Of a DNA stretch of 64,000 nt, positions 52,901 to 60,397 are shown piece after piece (within the stretch, counting starts at the first letter, position 1; each line of letters begins with the position of its first letter). The position numbers and the translations under genes were made by a program. Source of the DNA: Solibaculum_A intestinale (lineage in GTDB: Bacteria; Bacillota; Clostridia; Oscillospirales; Acutalibacteraceae); contig NZ_JBBMFD010000015.1 in assembly GCF_040096205.1 (NCBI RefSeq), forward strand, positions 3,490-67,489. The letters run 5' to 3'. The notes beneath the pieces were generated by a model that ran no database searches, was not told the origin of the DNA, and saw only the letters and a program-made list of their open reading frames with translations.

Positions 52901-53801
52901 CCGGCTCACTGGTCCATTCGCCGACCTTGATGGTCTTCTCGGAGCCGTCGCCCATCAGAGCGTTGACTTCGGTGGGGAGGGCAATGGTATCCAGGGAGGA
53001 TTCCACGCGGTCGGCAGGCTGCTCGATGGACAGGATGTTGTTGGCCGCATAGGGCTCGTAGGAGATCTTAAAATTATCCAAGTCCTCATATACGGTAACC
53101 GGGTTGCCGCCGTTGCGGCCGCCCCAAAATACCATACGGTTGAAATTGGCATGGTTGGCGGCAATGTCGATGTCACTGAATACGGTGGCGGTAGCGCCTT
53201 CCACATCCCGGGGCGTCAGGGAGACGCTCATTTTGTGGTTGACAAAATCGAAGTCCAGAACTACCTTATACCAAACCTTGGTGGCAAGGCCGGTATTGGT
53301 GATTTTGGTGGTGGCGGGGTCGCCGTCCACAACCAGGTCGGTAAGGCCGCTGACGCGGCCATAGTTGCCGGCGACAAAGCCCAACTGGCCCTTATTGCCG
53401 AACACGAACTGGAACATGGGCGTATTGGTCGCGCTGCTGTAGAAGCGCAGGGCGCCGATGTTGCGGGCGTTGGGCACATCGCCGGGACGGTAATCAAAGG
53501 AAATCTGAAGGGACTGCGAATCAATGTAATCGAATTCCTTCATGCTTCCACGGTCGCCGTTGCCCTGCTGATGCCAGGTTTCCAGGTAATGGTTTCCGTT
53601 TTCTTCGGCAAGGTGAACGTCAAAGACACCCGTGCTTCCTACGAGGTCTTTGTTTCCTACGGTTCCCCAGAATTGTTCGAAGTCGCCCTCGAAGTCATCA
53701 AAGAAGGGATTCGCAGGTGCCGCGCCAAACGCAGTCATCGGCACAATGCCGATGAGCATGACTGCGCTCAGCAGGATCGCAAGTAGTTTCTTTGCTTTCA
53801 T
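49929..53801 (-). CDS. Secreted rhamnogalacturonan lyase, PL11 family, multidomain
   Basis: The 1290-residue protein has a signal peptide (1-27), a LamG-like beta-sandwich (33-248), two Ig-like segments (255-350 and 355-430), and the PL11 propeller (about 435-1095) with FG-GAP-like Ca sites such as AGVADVDGDGEYEIVVKW, FDMDGKAEFLIKGADGTRTY, AAGDVDADGYDELILG and LGDWREEIVTR. It ends in two tandem domains (1100-1182, 1196-1290) that match the two N-terminal domains of the GH43 protein at 23.0 kb. PL11 enzymes cut the rhamnogalacturonan I backbone by beta-elimination outside the cell. No dockerin or sorting motif. AGGAGG is 7 bases before ATG; the gene has its own promoter and terminator. Confidence 0.93.
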   Translation of the reverse strand: MKAKKLLAILLSAVMLIGIVPMTAFGAAPANPFFDDFEGDFEQFWGTVGNKDLVGSTGVFDVHLAEENGNHYLETWHQQGNGDRGSMKEFDYIDSQSLQISFDYRPGDVPNARNIGALRFYSSATNTPMFQFVFGNKGQLGFVAGNYGRVSGLTDLVVDGDPATTKITNTGLATKVWYKVVLDFDFVNHKMSVSLTPRDVEGATATVFSDIDIAANHANFNRMVFWGGRNGGNPVTVYEDLDNFKISYEPYAANNILSIEQPADRVESSLDTIALPTEVNALMGDGSEKTIKVGEWTSEPAFDPAVFQTYTYTAPLVLEGTENPRNLVATFKMDYHKYHYVESVQEMITIQVDYPQTEAPALPATVPVKLSNGQWIQADISGWTSDNPFDASKEGIYVYTTNIVARDPVAGSDAVPYELTRNLTATQRVSYADLGTNYNGYERSMEWLDRGVVALKSDDGIFVSWRLLASEYGKDISFNLYRNGEKINAQPITNVTNFVDKDGKPGDKYVVETILNGVSSMSEETAAWENNYMAIPLQYPGDHPDIAGKVVATYSANDAGVADVDGDGEYEIVVKWYPSNQFDSGTSGVLSSPTFFDCYKLDGTVLWRLAMGYNVSSGAHYSQFLFYDFDMDGKAEFLIKGADGTRTYAPNAEGKIDMDDESTIIDIVGDPSLEGTNVILSGSGTGHINGGNEYMVAIDGLTGEVIDYCDYAFPVGNVRDWGDSSYNRSDRYNCAFGYLPDLSSSEEGAVRPTALMNRGYYARTTVVAYQLIDDMLQEVWTFDSAPLGSSYGGKGNHNNAAGDVDADGYDELILGSIALDHDGSILWIKNGKNGMDNVAHGDTIHLAAMIPESDRLQVFQPYESGNSVVNYALSDAGNGARLLGHKIGNFDAGRGVAANITPNPGFEIWSQRPGNETPGQVPAGSIYNVYGEVIAETKCVNFSCNWRAYWDGDLLSELPDGENIGAPDGYTAQTIYKYNWETNNMDVLDVFEGTMTNNGTKNTPNLAADILGDWREEIVTRAADSSELRIYTTDIPTDYMIYTLMHDPVYRNAVANQNGCYNQPPHLGFYLGEDVKDQVLAMELPTYPMYYSNTPVTASTDAPGYKPNSEITVTVTTGKNVDFVYLANELGAGLVSTHEEPVLNEDNTLTWTLKLSLGTVGTRTLKVFADYEDTGATVSFAIANETVAPPVEELPQAISVNGKATVKVNQTFEVTIKTNQAVSFVRLFNESGMGLAPSSLSYVDNADGTRTWTYATSVGSIGTRTLNVRVAGADRVYQATDVDYTVRIIR

Positions 53802-53851
53802 TTTCTCTCCTCCTAATGCATTTTGGCCATAGATACTATGACCTTGCCTTT

Positions 53852-53880
53852 ATTATGCATTTCGCTCGTTATCATGTCAA
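53852..53880 (-). promoter_or_regulatory. Promoter of the PL11 gene
   Basis: Minus strand consensus TTGACA (53875-53880), 17-base spacer, CATAAT (53852-53857). The 110 bases upstream are very AT-rich, possibly an UP element or regulator site. Confidence 0.75.
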
Positions 53881-53999
53881 TTCCAAAAAGGTAAAACTTT
53901 GTACTTAATTTTTTACACTATTATAATTAGTTACCAAATGTTAGTACAACTTTTCATTAAATAATACACAAAAAAATTCATATTTATGGCAAAACGCAA

Positions 54000-54040
54000 A
54001 AAAGCAACCAGATTACCATGTGTGTAATCTGGTTGCTTTT
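54000..54040 (-). terminator. Terminator of the dehydrogenase operon
   Basis: A perfect 17-bp stem (54000-54016 with 54024-54040) with A and T runs as outer arms, bidirectional in form, 13 bases past the PHP-domain gene stop. Confidence 0.85.
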
Positions 54041-54053
54041 ATATAGACAATTG

Positions 54054-55367
54054 TTACATGATCGGATTCTTTTTTCCGTGCCAGAAGAAATACTCCTGGG
54101 TTCCCATCTGCCGATAAGTCTGGATGCGCTTGGTAATGTCCTCATCCTTGGCGATGGATTCCTTGGAGAAAAGGGACTGCTCCAGATTTTTGGTGGCGGC
54201 CAGCTCGTGGCCAATAAGCGCCCAAGTGGAGTCAAAAAGGTTGGCAAACTCCGGGTTTTCCATAGCCTTGCAGATGAAGGACTGGCGGGGCTGGTTGATG
54301 TCCTCGCCGGAAATCTCCATGAGGTTGTAGCGGGCGCAGTATTGCTTGATGCGTCCCAGCTGCTCCATGGTGTTGCGGGAGGGCATGTAGGTCACGGCGT
54401 TGAAGCCAAGCGCATGGATGGCTTCAAACAGCTCGTCAATGTACTGGTCCTCAAACCGCTGGGCCTTTTTGTCGCCGGTGACCGACTCGCCCACGTCACC
54501 TAAATACGCATAGGCGCTGATGGCCCCGATCTTCCTGGCAAACTCCACCGCTTCCCTGGCATGGGGGCATTCGTCGGTGGCTTGGATGTAGAATTTCGGA
54601 ACAAATTCGCTTTTAAGTACGCCCAGCAGGTCGTACATGGCGTGGGGATTCTGCTCGTCTAAGAGATACCCTTCGATTTTCGGGGAAATGTTGAGCTTCA
54701 TTTCGGTTTTCAGGAAGGTGACAAGAGCTTCCCCTTTCCCGTACTTTCCGATGATTTTATTGGCAAGGGCCGCGGTAATATGCCGCTCGGTGATGGAGCC
54801 GCCCCTGGCGTTTTCGGATATGGGGTATACGTCCTCGTCAAAGTCCACCGACAAGCCGTAAGGCGCCACCAGTTCGTTAATCTTTTTGGTCATGGCGCGG
54901 TTGCGCAAATTGCGCGCCTCCCGGTAGGGCCGGATGAAAGCCTCCACCTTATCAATCTGGGTATGGGGGATGCCGTGGATGGCCATATAAAAGATGGATT
55001 CCTGGTCGGGGTTGTTGATCCGCCGGCCATAGAGGGGGGTGTCGTCGGCCTTGGCGCGCAGTTCCATGCCGATGGTGGTGGCCATTCCCACGATCTCGCC
55101 GGCCTTGATGAACTCTCTGGCGCCCGCAATGGAATCGTGGTCCATGATTCCCGCCGTCTGCAAGCCCGCCTGGTAGGCCATCCATACCGCCTTGGTGGGC
55201 GAATAGGGCGAAAAGGAATAGGTGGTGTGGATGTGGTTATTGACGGAGTTGAGCTGCTTAGGCGCCTCCATCTCCCCGTCCTGGATCTTCTGCATGAGCG
55301 CTTTCAATGCGTCCAGCCGGTCCCAGCTGTCCGGTGCGTTTAACTGGGCGATCATCTCGTCAAACAT
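54054..55367 (-). CDS. PHP-domain metal-dependent phosphoesterase-like protein
   Basis: The 437-residue protein has PHP metal motifs: NNHIHTTYSFSPYSP (HxH), GIMDHDSIAGA (D-H-D), IGMELRA (Glu), and later Asp/His in DECPHAREAVEFA and ISGEDINQP. PHP proteins hydrolyse phosphate esters with two or three metals. It is the last gene of the lipoate-dependent dehydrogenase operon, so the substrate may belong to that metabolism; this is inference. Start ATG 55367. Confidence 0.82.
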   Translation of the reverse strand: MFDEMIAQLNAPDSWDRLDALKALMQKIQDGEMEAPKQLNSVNNHIHTTYSFSPYSPTKAVWMAYQAGLQTAGIMDHDSIAGAREFIKAGEIVGMATTIGMELRAKADDTPLYGRRINNPDQESIFYMAIHGIPHTQIDKVEAFIRPYREARNLRNRAMTKKINELVAPYGLSVDFDEDVYPISENARGGSITERHITAALANKIIGKYGKGEALVTFLKTEMKLNISPKIEGYLLDEQNPHAMYDLLGVLKSEFVPKFYIQATDECPHAREAVEFARKIGAISAYAYLGDVGESVTGDKKAQRFEDQYIDELFEAIHALGFNAVTYMPSRNTMEQLGRIKQYCARYNLMEISGEDINQPRQSFICKAMENPEFANLFDSTWALIGHELAATKNLEQSLFSKESIAKDEDITKRIQTYRQMGTQEYFFWHGKKNPIM

Positions 55368-55398
55368 GTGGTCCTCTCCTTTCAAATCCGTTCTCCTT

Positions 55399-56370
55399 TT
55401 AAAAAAGCGCCGCAGCAAAGTCCCCTGCGTTGGCGCCCCATAGGCAGCGCTCCACCTGTGCGTGCGAAAGCGCCTGCATTACCGCGTTCCTCTCATGAGG
55501 AACGCCGGCGAGGGCCTCCTCCAGCAGGGAAACATCCCGGTCCCCGAAAAAGTCCCCGAACACGCGGATGGCGGCAATGCGGCCTTCCTTTACGTTGAGA
55601 TGAATCTCCGCCGTGCCGCTTGCAAACTTGTATTCCGCGTACACCTGGTATTTGGGAGAATCCCCATAGTTCCAAGCCCAGGTGGCGTATTTTTCCTCCC
55701 GCAGCCGGGTAATGGCAGCCTTGTCCGCCTCGGTCAGGGAGTATGCCTGTGCGTCTCCTGCACAGACCTCCTTTGCCACATGGCCGATAAAGTCTTCCAC
55801 CGTCATGGGGGCTTTTAGGTGCTCGGAAATGTTCGTCACCCGGGAGCGCACCGACGCGACCCCTTTGGACTGGATTTTTCCCGGCTTTACCTTCAACGCA
55901 TCGGTTAGGTCGGCCATGTCCGCAGAAAAAAGCAGCGTTCCATGGTGCATCATCCGGCCGTTTCTGACGCACTGGGCGGTACCGGAGAACTTTTGCTCCC
56001 CAATGCATAGGTCGTTTCGTCCCCGTAGGGCGGCGTCCACCCCAAGGGACTGGAGCGCCCGCAGAATCGGCTGGGAGAAATGGGCAAAATCGGTGGCGTG
56101 GCCGCTGCCGGACACGAGAAAGGTATAGTTGACATTCCCGAGATCGTGAAACACCGCGCCGCCGCCGGTCAGGCGGCGCACCACCGGGATGCGGTGGGCA
56201 GTGACATAATCGTAGTTGATTTCCGACATGGTGTTCTGGTTGCGCCCGACGATGATGGACGGGGCGTTGCGCCAGAGCAGAAAAATGTCCTCCTGGAAGG
56301 TGGTCAGAAGGTACTCTTCCGCGGCCAGGTTAAAATAGGGGTCGGTGGAAGCGTTGAAAATATACAGCAT
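55399..56370 (-). CDS. lplA: Lipoate-protein ligase A
   Basis: LplA attaches lipoate (or octanoate) to the E2 lipoyl Lys in an ATP-dependent reaction. The 323-residue protein has NPSI-type LLWRNAPSIIVGRNQN, the RRLTGGGAVFHDLGNVNYTF lipoate loop, and the SGTAQ(C) motif with Lys at GEQKFSGTA, plus a C-terminal accessory domain. It sits between E1 and the PHP gene, and E2 encoded upstream is its evident target. Confidence 0.95.
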   Translation of the reverse strand: MLYIFNASTDPYFNLAAEEYLLTTFQEDIFLLWRNAPSIIVGRNQNTMSEINYDYVTAHRIPVVRRLTGGGAVFHDLGNVNYTFLVSGSGHATDFAHFSQPILRALQSLGVDAALRGRNDLCIGEQKFSGTAQCVRNGRMMHHGTLLFSADMADLTDALKVKPGKIQSKGVASVRSRVTNISEHLKAPMTVEDFIGHVAKEVCAGDAQAYSLTEADKAAITRLREEKYATWAWNYGDSPKYQVYAEYKFASGTAEIHLNVKEGRIAAIRVFGDFFGDRDVSLLEEALAGVPHERNAVMQALSHAQVERCLWGANAGDFAAALF

Positions 56371-56449
56371 AAAACGGTTCCAGCTCCTATGGGAAAGAAT
56401 TCCTGCCTCGTCCGGCTCCCTTCTTCTCGAAAAAGCCCTCCATAGCAGG

Positions 56450-56477
56450 ACAGGGGCAATTTTTCAATTGCCCCTGT
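56450..56477 (-). promoter_or_regulatory. Hairpin between E1 and lplA genes
   Basis: A perfect 12-bp stem ACAGGGGCAATT/AATTGCCCCTGT with a four-base loop; no T-run follows in the minus direction, so an RNA processing or stabilising element is more likely than a terminator. Confidence 0.5.
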
Positions 56478-56502
56478 GCAGTTGTTGTTTTGTTGTGTTT
56501 CC

Positions 56503-58977
56503 TTACACGCCCAGCTTGCTGCGGCGGAGCATCTCTCCGTCGGTGAAGTTGGCCTCGGGGGTATAACCCTCCAGCGGCATGATGCGCTCGTGGATGGCGT
56601 CAATAAAGGTGGACGGCTGCGGGAAGAAGAACTTCTCCATCTCGTAGCAGGGAGTGATCCAGTTGCGCGAACCCACCACTACCGGCGGCGCATCCAGGTA
56701 ATCGAAGGCCAGAGCGGTGACCTTTTCGGCCATTTCCGCCATGATGGAACCACGCTCGCAGGCATCGCCCGCGATGATGATCTTGCCGGTCTTCTTCACC
56801 GATTCGATGACCTTGTCGTAGTTAAAGGGAACCATGGAACGGGCGTCGATAACCTCGGCGGAGACGTTGTACTTCTCCTGCAGAATCTTCGCCGCGTCCA
56901 GAGCACGGTAGAGGGTGGCGCCGATGGTCAGGATGGTAATGTCCTTCCCCTCGCGCTTGACATCCGGCTCGCCGAAAGGAATCTCGTAGGACTCGGTGGG
57001 CACGCCGCCTTCGTGGAACTGCTCGCCCACGTCGTAGATGCGCTGGCTTTCGAAGAAGATGACCGGATCGGTGCCGTTGAGGGCGGCGGTCATCAGGCCC
57101 TTGGCGTCATAGGGAGTGGCCGGGAAGGCAACCTTCAGGCCCGGAATATGGGAAACGAGAGCAGTCCAATCCTGAGAGTGCTGGGCGCCGTACTTGGAGC
57201 CCACCGACACGCGGATGACCACCGGCATTTTCAGGATACCGGCGCTCATGGACTGCCACTTGGAAAGCTGGTTGAAAATTTCGTCGCCCGCGCAGCCTAA
57301 GAAGTCGCAGTACATTAGCTCCGCAATGACGCGGCCGCCCGCCATGGCGTAGCCCACAGCGGAACCAACGATGGCGGCTTCGGAGATGGGAGAGTTAAAG
57401 AAGCGGTGATAGGGAACCGCCTCGGTTAAGCCGCGGTAAACCGCGTAAGCGCCGCCCCAGTCGCGCACGTCTTCGCCGTAAGCGATGAGGGTGGGATCTT
57501 CGTAGAATTTATCGAGAACGGCTTCAAAAATACCGTCTCTGAGCTGGAAGACCTTGTTCTTGGAAACAGGCTTGCCGTTCTTATCGAAGCCCCAGCGCTC
57601 CTTGCGGGCAATCTGCTGCACGCGCGGGTTTTCTTCCTTAGGCATGAGCATTTCACTGGGACGGTCTTCCATCTTGGCGACCTTCTGGTTGGAGAACATG
57701 ATGCTTTCGATGGCGTCAGGCTGCTTTGCAAGGTCGATGCGAGGCGAAACCACCGGATCGGCGGCCAGGCCGCAGACCTTGGTGATGAGAGCCTTGACGT
57801 CCTCGCGGATGGCGGCAAACTCGTCCGCGCTGGCAACGCCGGCAGCGGTCATCTTGGCCTCGTAGCCTTCCAGCACGTCCTCCTTCGCCCAGGCGTCCAT
57901 TTCCTCCTTGGTGCGGTAGGTGGAAGCGTCCGACGGAGAGTGGCCGGCCATACGATAGGTAACCACGTCCAGAAGGACCGGGCCTTCGCCCTGCTCCAAG
58001 AGCGCCTTCTTGCGGCGCATGGCTTCGATGACAGCCAAGGGATTGTAGCCGTCCACACGTTCGGCGTGCATCTGGGCGGGGTTGATGCCGGCGCCCGCGC
58101 GGGCCAGGAAGTCGTAACCCATGGTTTCGCCGCGGGTCTGGCCGCCCATGCCGTACTGGTTGTTGAAGATGTTGAAGAGGATGGGCAGGCCCTTGTTGTA
58201 GCCTTCCTCCCACAACTGCTTGATCTGGTCCATGGCGGACATCATCATGGCTTCCCAGACCGGGCCGCGGCCCATGGAGGCGTCGCCGATGTTGGCGATG
58301 ACGATGCCGTCCTTGGCGTTGCTTCTCTTATAGAGGGCGGCGCCCATGGCAATAGTGGCGGAGCCGCCGACGATGGCGTTGTTTGGATAGATGCCGAAGG
58401 GCGTGAAGAACGCGTGCATAGAGCCGCCGATGCCTTTATTAAAGCCGTTCTCCTTGGCGAAAATTTCGGCCAGAGCGCCGTACACCAAAAAGTCAGTGGC
58501 CAACTCTTTGACGTCGCCCGGGTTCTTCTGCTTGCCTTCGATGGCTTTGAGGGTCTTACCGCCCAGGAAGTTCTCCATCACGTCCATGAGCTCCTTGTCC
58601 GACAGCTTCTCGATGGCGGACAGGCCCTTGGCGAGGATTTCGCCGTGGCTGCGGTGAGAACCGAAGATGTAGTCGTTGATGTTGAGAATATATGCCTGGC
58701 CCACGGCGCTGGCCTCCTGGCCCATAGAAAGATGGGCCGGACCGGGATTGTTGTACTCGACGCCGTTGTAGGAATTGGTGGTCTTGATGAGATAGAGCAT
58801 GGTCTCAAACTCGCGGATGATGGCCATGTCCCGGTAAATGCGCATAAAATCGGCCTTGGAGTAGTTTTCCTTCTCCTGCTCGACGGTACGGTCGTACTGG
58901 TTGACCGGAATGTCCTCAAAATGAATGGTTCCCTTGGCACGCAAGAACTTCGGGTCGACAAACTGTGACTTTGGCAT
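56503..58977 (-). CDS. 2-oxoacid dehydrogenase E1, fused alpha and beta subunits
   Basis: The 824-residue protein joins an alpha part (1-about 470) with the thiamine diphosphate site GDAS (231-234)...FNNQYG (271-276) to a beta part (about 480-824; FEAVLDKFYEDPTLIAYGEDV, GSAVGYAMAGGRVIAELMY). It decarboxylates pyruvate, or possibly acetoin, and acetylates the E2 lipoyl group. Between GSHRSHGE and GGSMHAF it has about 45 residues more than usual E1 alpha chains. The order E2-E3-E1-lplA suggests a PDH-type complex; substrate cannot be settled by sequence. Confidence 0.9.
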   Translation of the reverse strand: MPKSQFVDPKFLRAKGTIHFEDIPVNQYDRTVEQEKENYSKADFMRIYRDMAIIREFETMLYLIKTTNSYNGVEYNNPGPAHLSMGQEASAVGQAYILNINDYIFGSHRSHGEILAKGLSAIEKLSDKELMDVMENFLGGKTLKAIEGKQKNPGDVKELATDFLVYGALAEIFAKENGFNKGIGGSMHAFFTPFGIYPNNAIVGGSATIAMGAALYKRSNAKDGIVIANIGDASMGRGPVWEAMMMSAMDQIKQLWEEGYNKGLPILFNIFNNQYGMGGQTRGETMGYDFLARAGAGINPAQMHAERVDGYNPLAVIEAMRRKKALLEQGEGPVLLDVVTYRMAGHSPSDASTYRTKEEMDAWAKEDVLEGYEAKMTAAGVASADEFAAIREDVKALITKVCGLAADPVVSPRIDLAKQPDAIESIMFSNQKVAKMEDRPSEMLMPKEENPRVQQIARKERWGFDKNGKPVSKNKVFQLRDGIFEAVLDKFYEDPTLIAYGEDVRDWGGAYAVYRGLTEAVPYHRFFNSPISEAAIVGSAVGYAMAGGRVIAELMYCDFLGCAGDEIFNQLSKWQSMSAGILKMPVVIRVSVGSKYGAQHSQDWTALVSHIPGLKVAFPATPYDAKGLMTAALNGTDPVIFFESQRIYDVGEQFHEGGVPTESYEIPFGEPDVKREGKDITILTIGATLYRALDAAKILQEKYNVSAEVIDARSMVPFNYDKVIESVKKTGKIIIAGDACERGSIMAEMAEKVTALAFDYLDAPPVVVGSRNWITPCYEMEKFFFPQPSTFIDAIHERIMPLEGYTPEANFTDGEMLRRSKLGV

Positions 58978-59019
58978 GCTGATAACACTCCTTTAATCTT
59001 GGTTGGGCAAATTCAATAT

Positions 59020-60384
59020 TTAGAACTTGAACAGCGTTTCGCGGATGATCTCGCAGACAGTGGGATGGGGGAAGACCAGCTCTTTGGCGTCGTCCACCCG
59101 CATTTCCGTCTCGATCATCAGCGCCGCGCCGTAAATCATTTCGGACACGTAGCTGCCCATCAGGTGCACGCCCAGGATGCGGCGGGACTTCTTTTCCACC
59201 AGGATCTTACACAGGCTTTCTCCGCCCTCGTTTTCCGCCACATAACGGCCGGAATAGATGAAGGGAAGCTTCTGGCAGTCGTACTCGATGCCCTTCGCCT
59301 TGGCGGTTTCCTCGGTTTCGCCTACGCAGGCGACCTCCGGATAGGTGTAGATGACCGCCGGAATGGCCTCGTAGCGCATGTAGTCGCGCTTGCCGGTCAT
59401 GTGGTTGACCGCCACCTCGGCCTCCCGGTAGGCGGTGTGCGCCAGCATAGACTTGCCGTTGACGTCGCCGGCCGCGTACACATTGGGGACATTGGTCATC
59501 ATGTGCCGGTCGGTGAGGATGGCGCCCCGGTCGGTAGCCACGCCGATGGTTTCCAGGCCGATGCCCTGGGTAACCGGGCGGCGGCCAATGGAGCACAAGG
59601 CCTTCGTGGCCTTGCATTCGACAATCTTGCCATCCTTTTCATAGACCACCGCGCCGTTCTTGACCTCGGTGACCTTGCTAGAGAGCTGGAAGTCTACGCC
59701 CTTCTTCTGATAAGTCTTCAGAAGCAGCGCGGAAATTTCGCTCTCGGTGGGGCCGGCAATGTGGTCGAGCATCTCGATGACGGTGACCTTGCTGCCCACC
59801 GAATTAAAGTAAGAAGCCATCTCCAAGCCGATGACGCCGCCGCCGATGATGACCAGGCTCTCGGGGATTTCCTCTAAATCCAGGATTTCCCGGTTGGTCA
59901 TAACAAAACCGGCCTCATAATTTTCCCGCAGGCCGGGGATGGGGGGCATGGCCGGCATGGAACCGGTGGCGATAAGGAGCTTCTTGCCCTTATATTCCTT
60001 GCCGCCTGCTTCCACCACAAAGTCTTCCCCGTCCTTGCCCTTGATGACGCCTTCTTCCGACACCACCTCTACGCCGTTTGCCTTCATGGCGCCGCGGATG
60101 CCGGAAACCAGGGTCTTGACCACCTTGTTCTTCCGGGCGACCACCGCCTTATGGTCGATGGTAGCACCCTCCACGCTCACGCCGAAAACGGAGGCGTGAC
60201 GGGCATAGTCGAGCATTTTTGCGCTGTTTAGCAGCGCCTTGGAAGGAATGCAGCCCTCGTTGAGGCAGACGCCGCCCAACGCCCGTTTTTCGATGACGAC
60301 GGTTTTTAAGCCCGCGTGACCCGCACGCTCGCCCGCCAGGTAACCAGCCGGGCCGCCGCCCAATACAATCAGATCGTAGCTCAT
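59020..60384 (-). CDS. lpdA: Dihydrolipoyl dehydrogenase (E3)
   Basis: E3 reoxidises dihydrolipoyl groups with NAD+. The 454-residue flavoprotein has the FAD motif LGGGPAGYLAG, the redox disulfide GGVCLNEGCIPSK (Cys40, Cys45), the NAD Rossmann motif IIGGGVIGLEMA, and the C-terminal HPTVCEII with the catalytic His. It lies 13 bases downstream of the E2 gene. No N-terminal lipoyl domain is present. Confidence 0.96.
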   Translation of the reverse strand: MSYDLIVLGGGPAGYLAGERAGHAGLKTVVIEKRALGGVCLNEGCIPSKALLNSAKMLDYARHASVFGVSVEGATIDHKAVVARKNKVVKTLVSGIRGAMKANGVEVVSEEGVIKGKDGEDFVVEAGGKEYKGKKLLIATGSMPAMPPIPGLRENYEAGFVMTNREILDLEEIPESLVIIGGGVIGLEMASYFNSVGSKVTVIEMLDHIAGPTESEISALLLKTYQKKGVDFQLSSKVTEVKNGAVVYEKDGKIVECKATKALCSIGRRPVTQGIGLETIGVATDRGAILTDRHMMTNVPNVYAAGDVNGKSMLAHTAYREAEVAVNHMTGKRDYMRYEAIPAVIYTYPEVACVGETEETAKAKGIEYDCQKLPFIYSGRYVAENEGGESLCKILVEKKSRRILGVHLMGSYVSEMIYGAALMIETEMRVDDAKELVFPHPTVCEIIRETLFKF

Positions 60385-60397
60385 AACGCTTGCCTCC

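Noticed and set aside
49911..53786. A 1291-codon open frame on the plus strand opposite the PL11 gene
   Set aside because: It is the antisense shadow of a GC-biased gene; it has no start signal, and the minus frame matches PL11 throughout with a good ribosome site.
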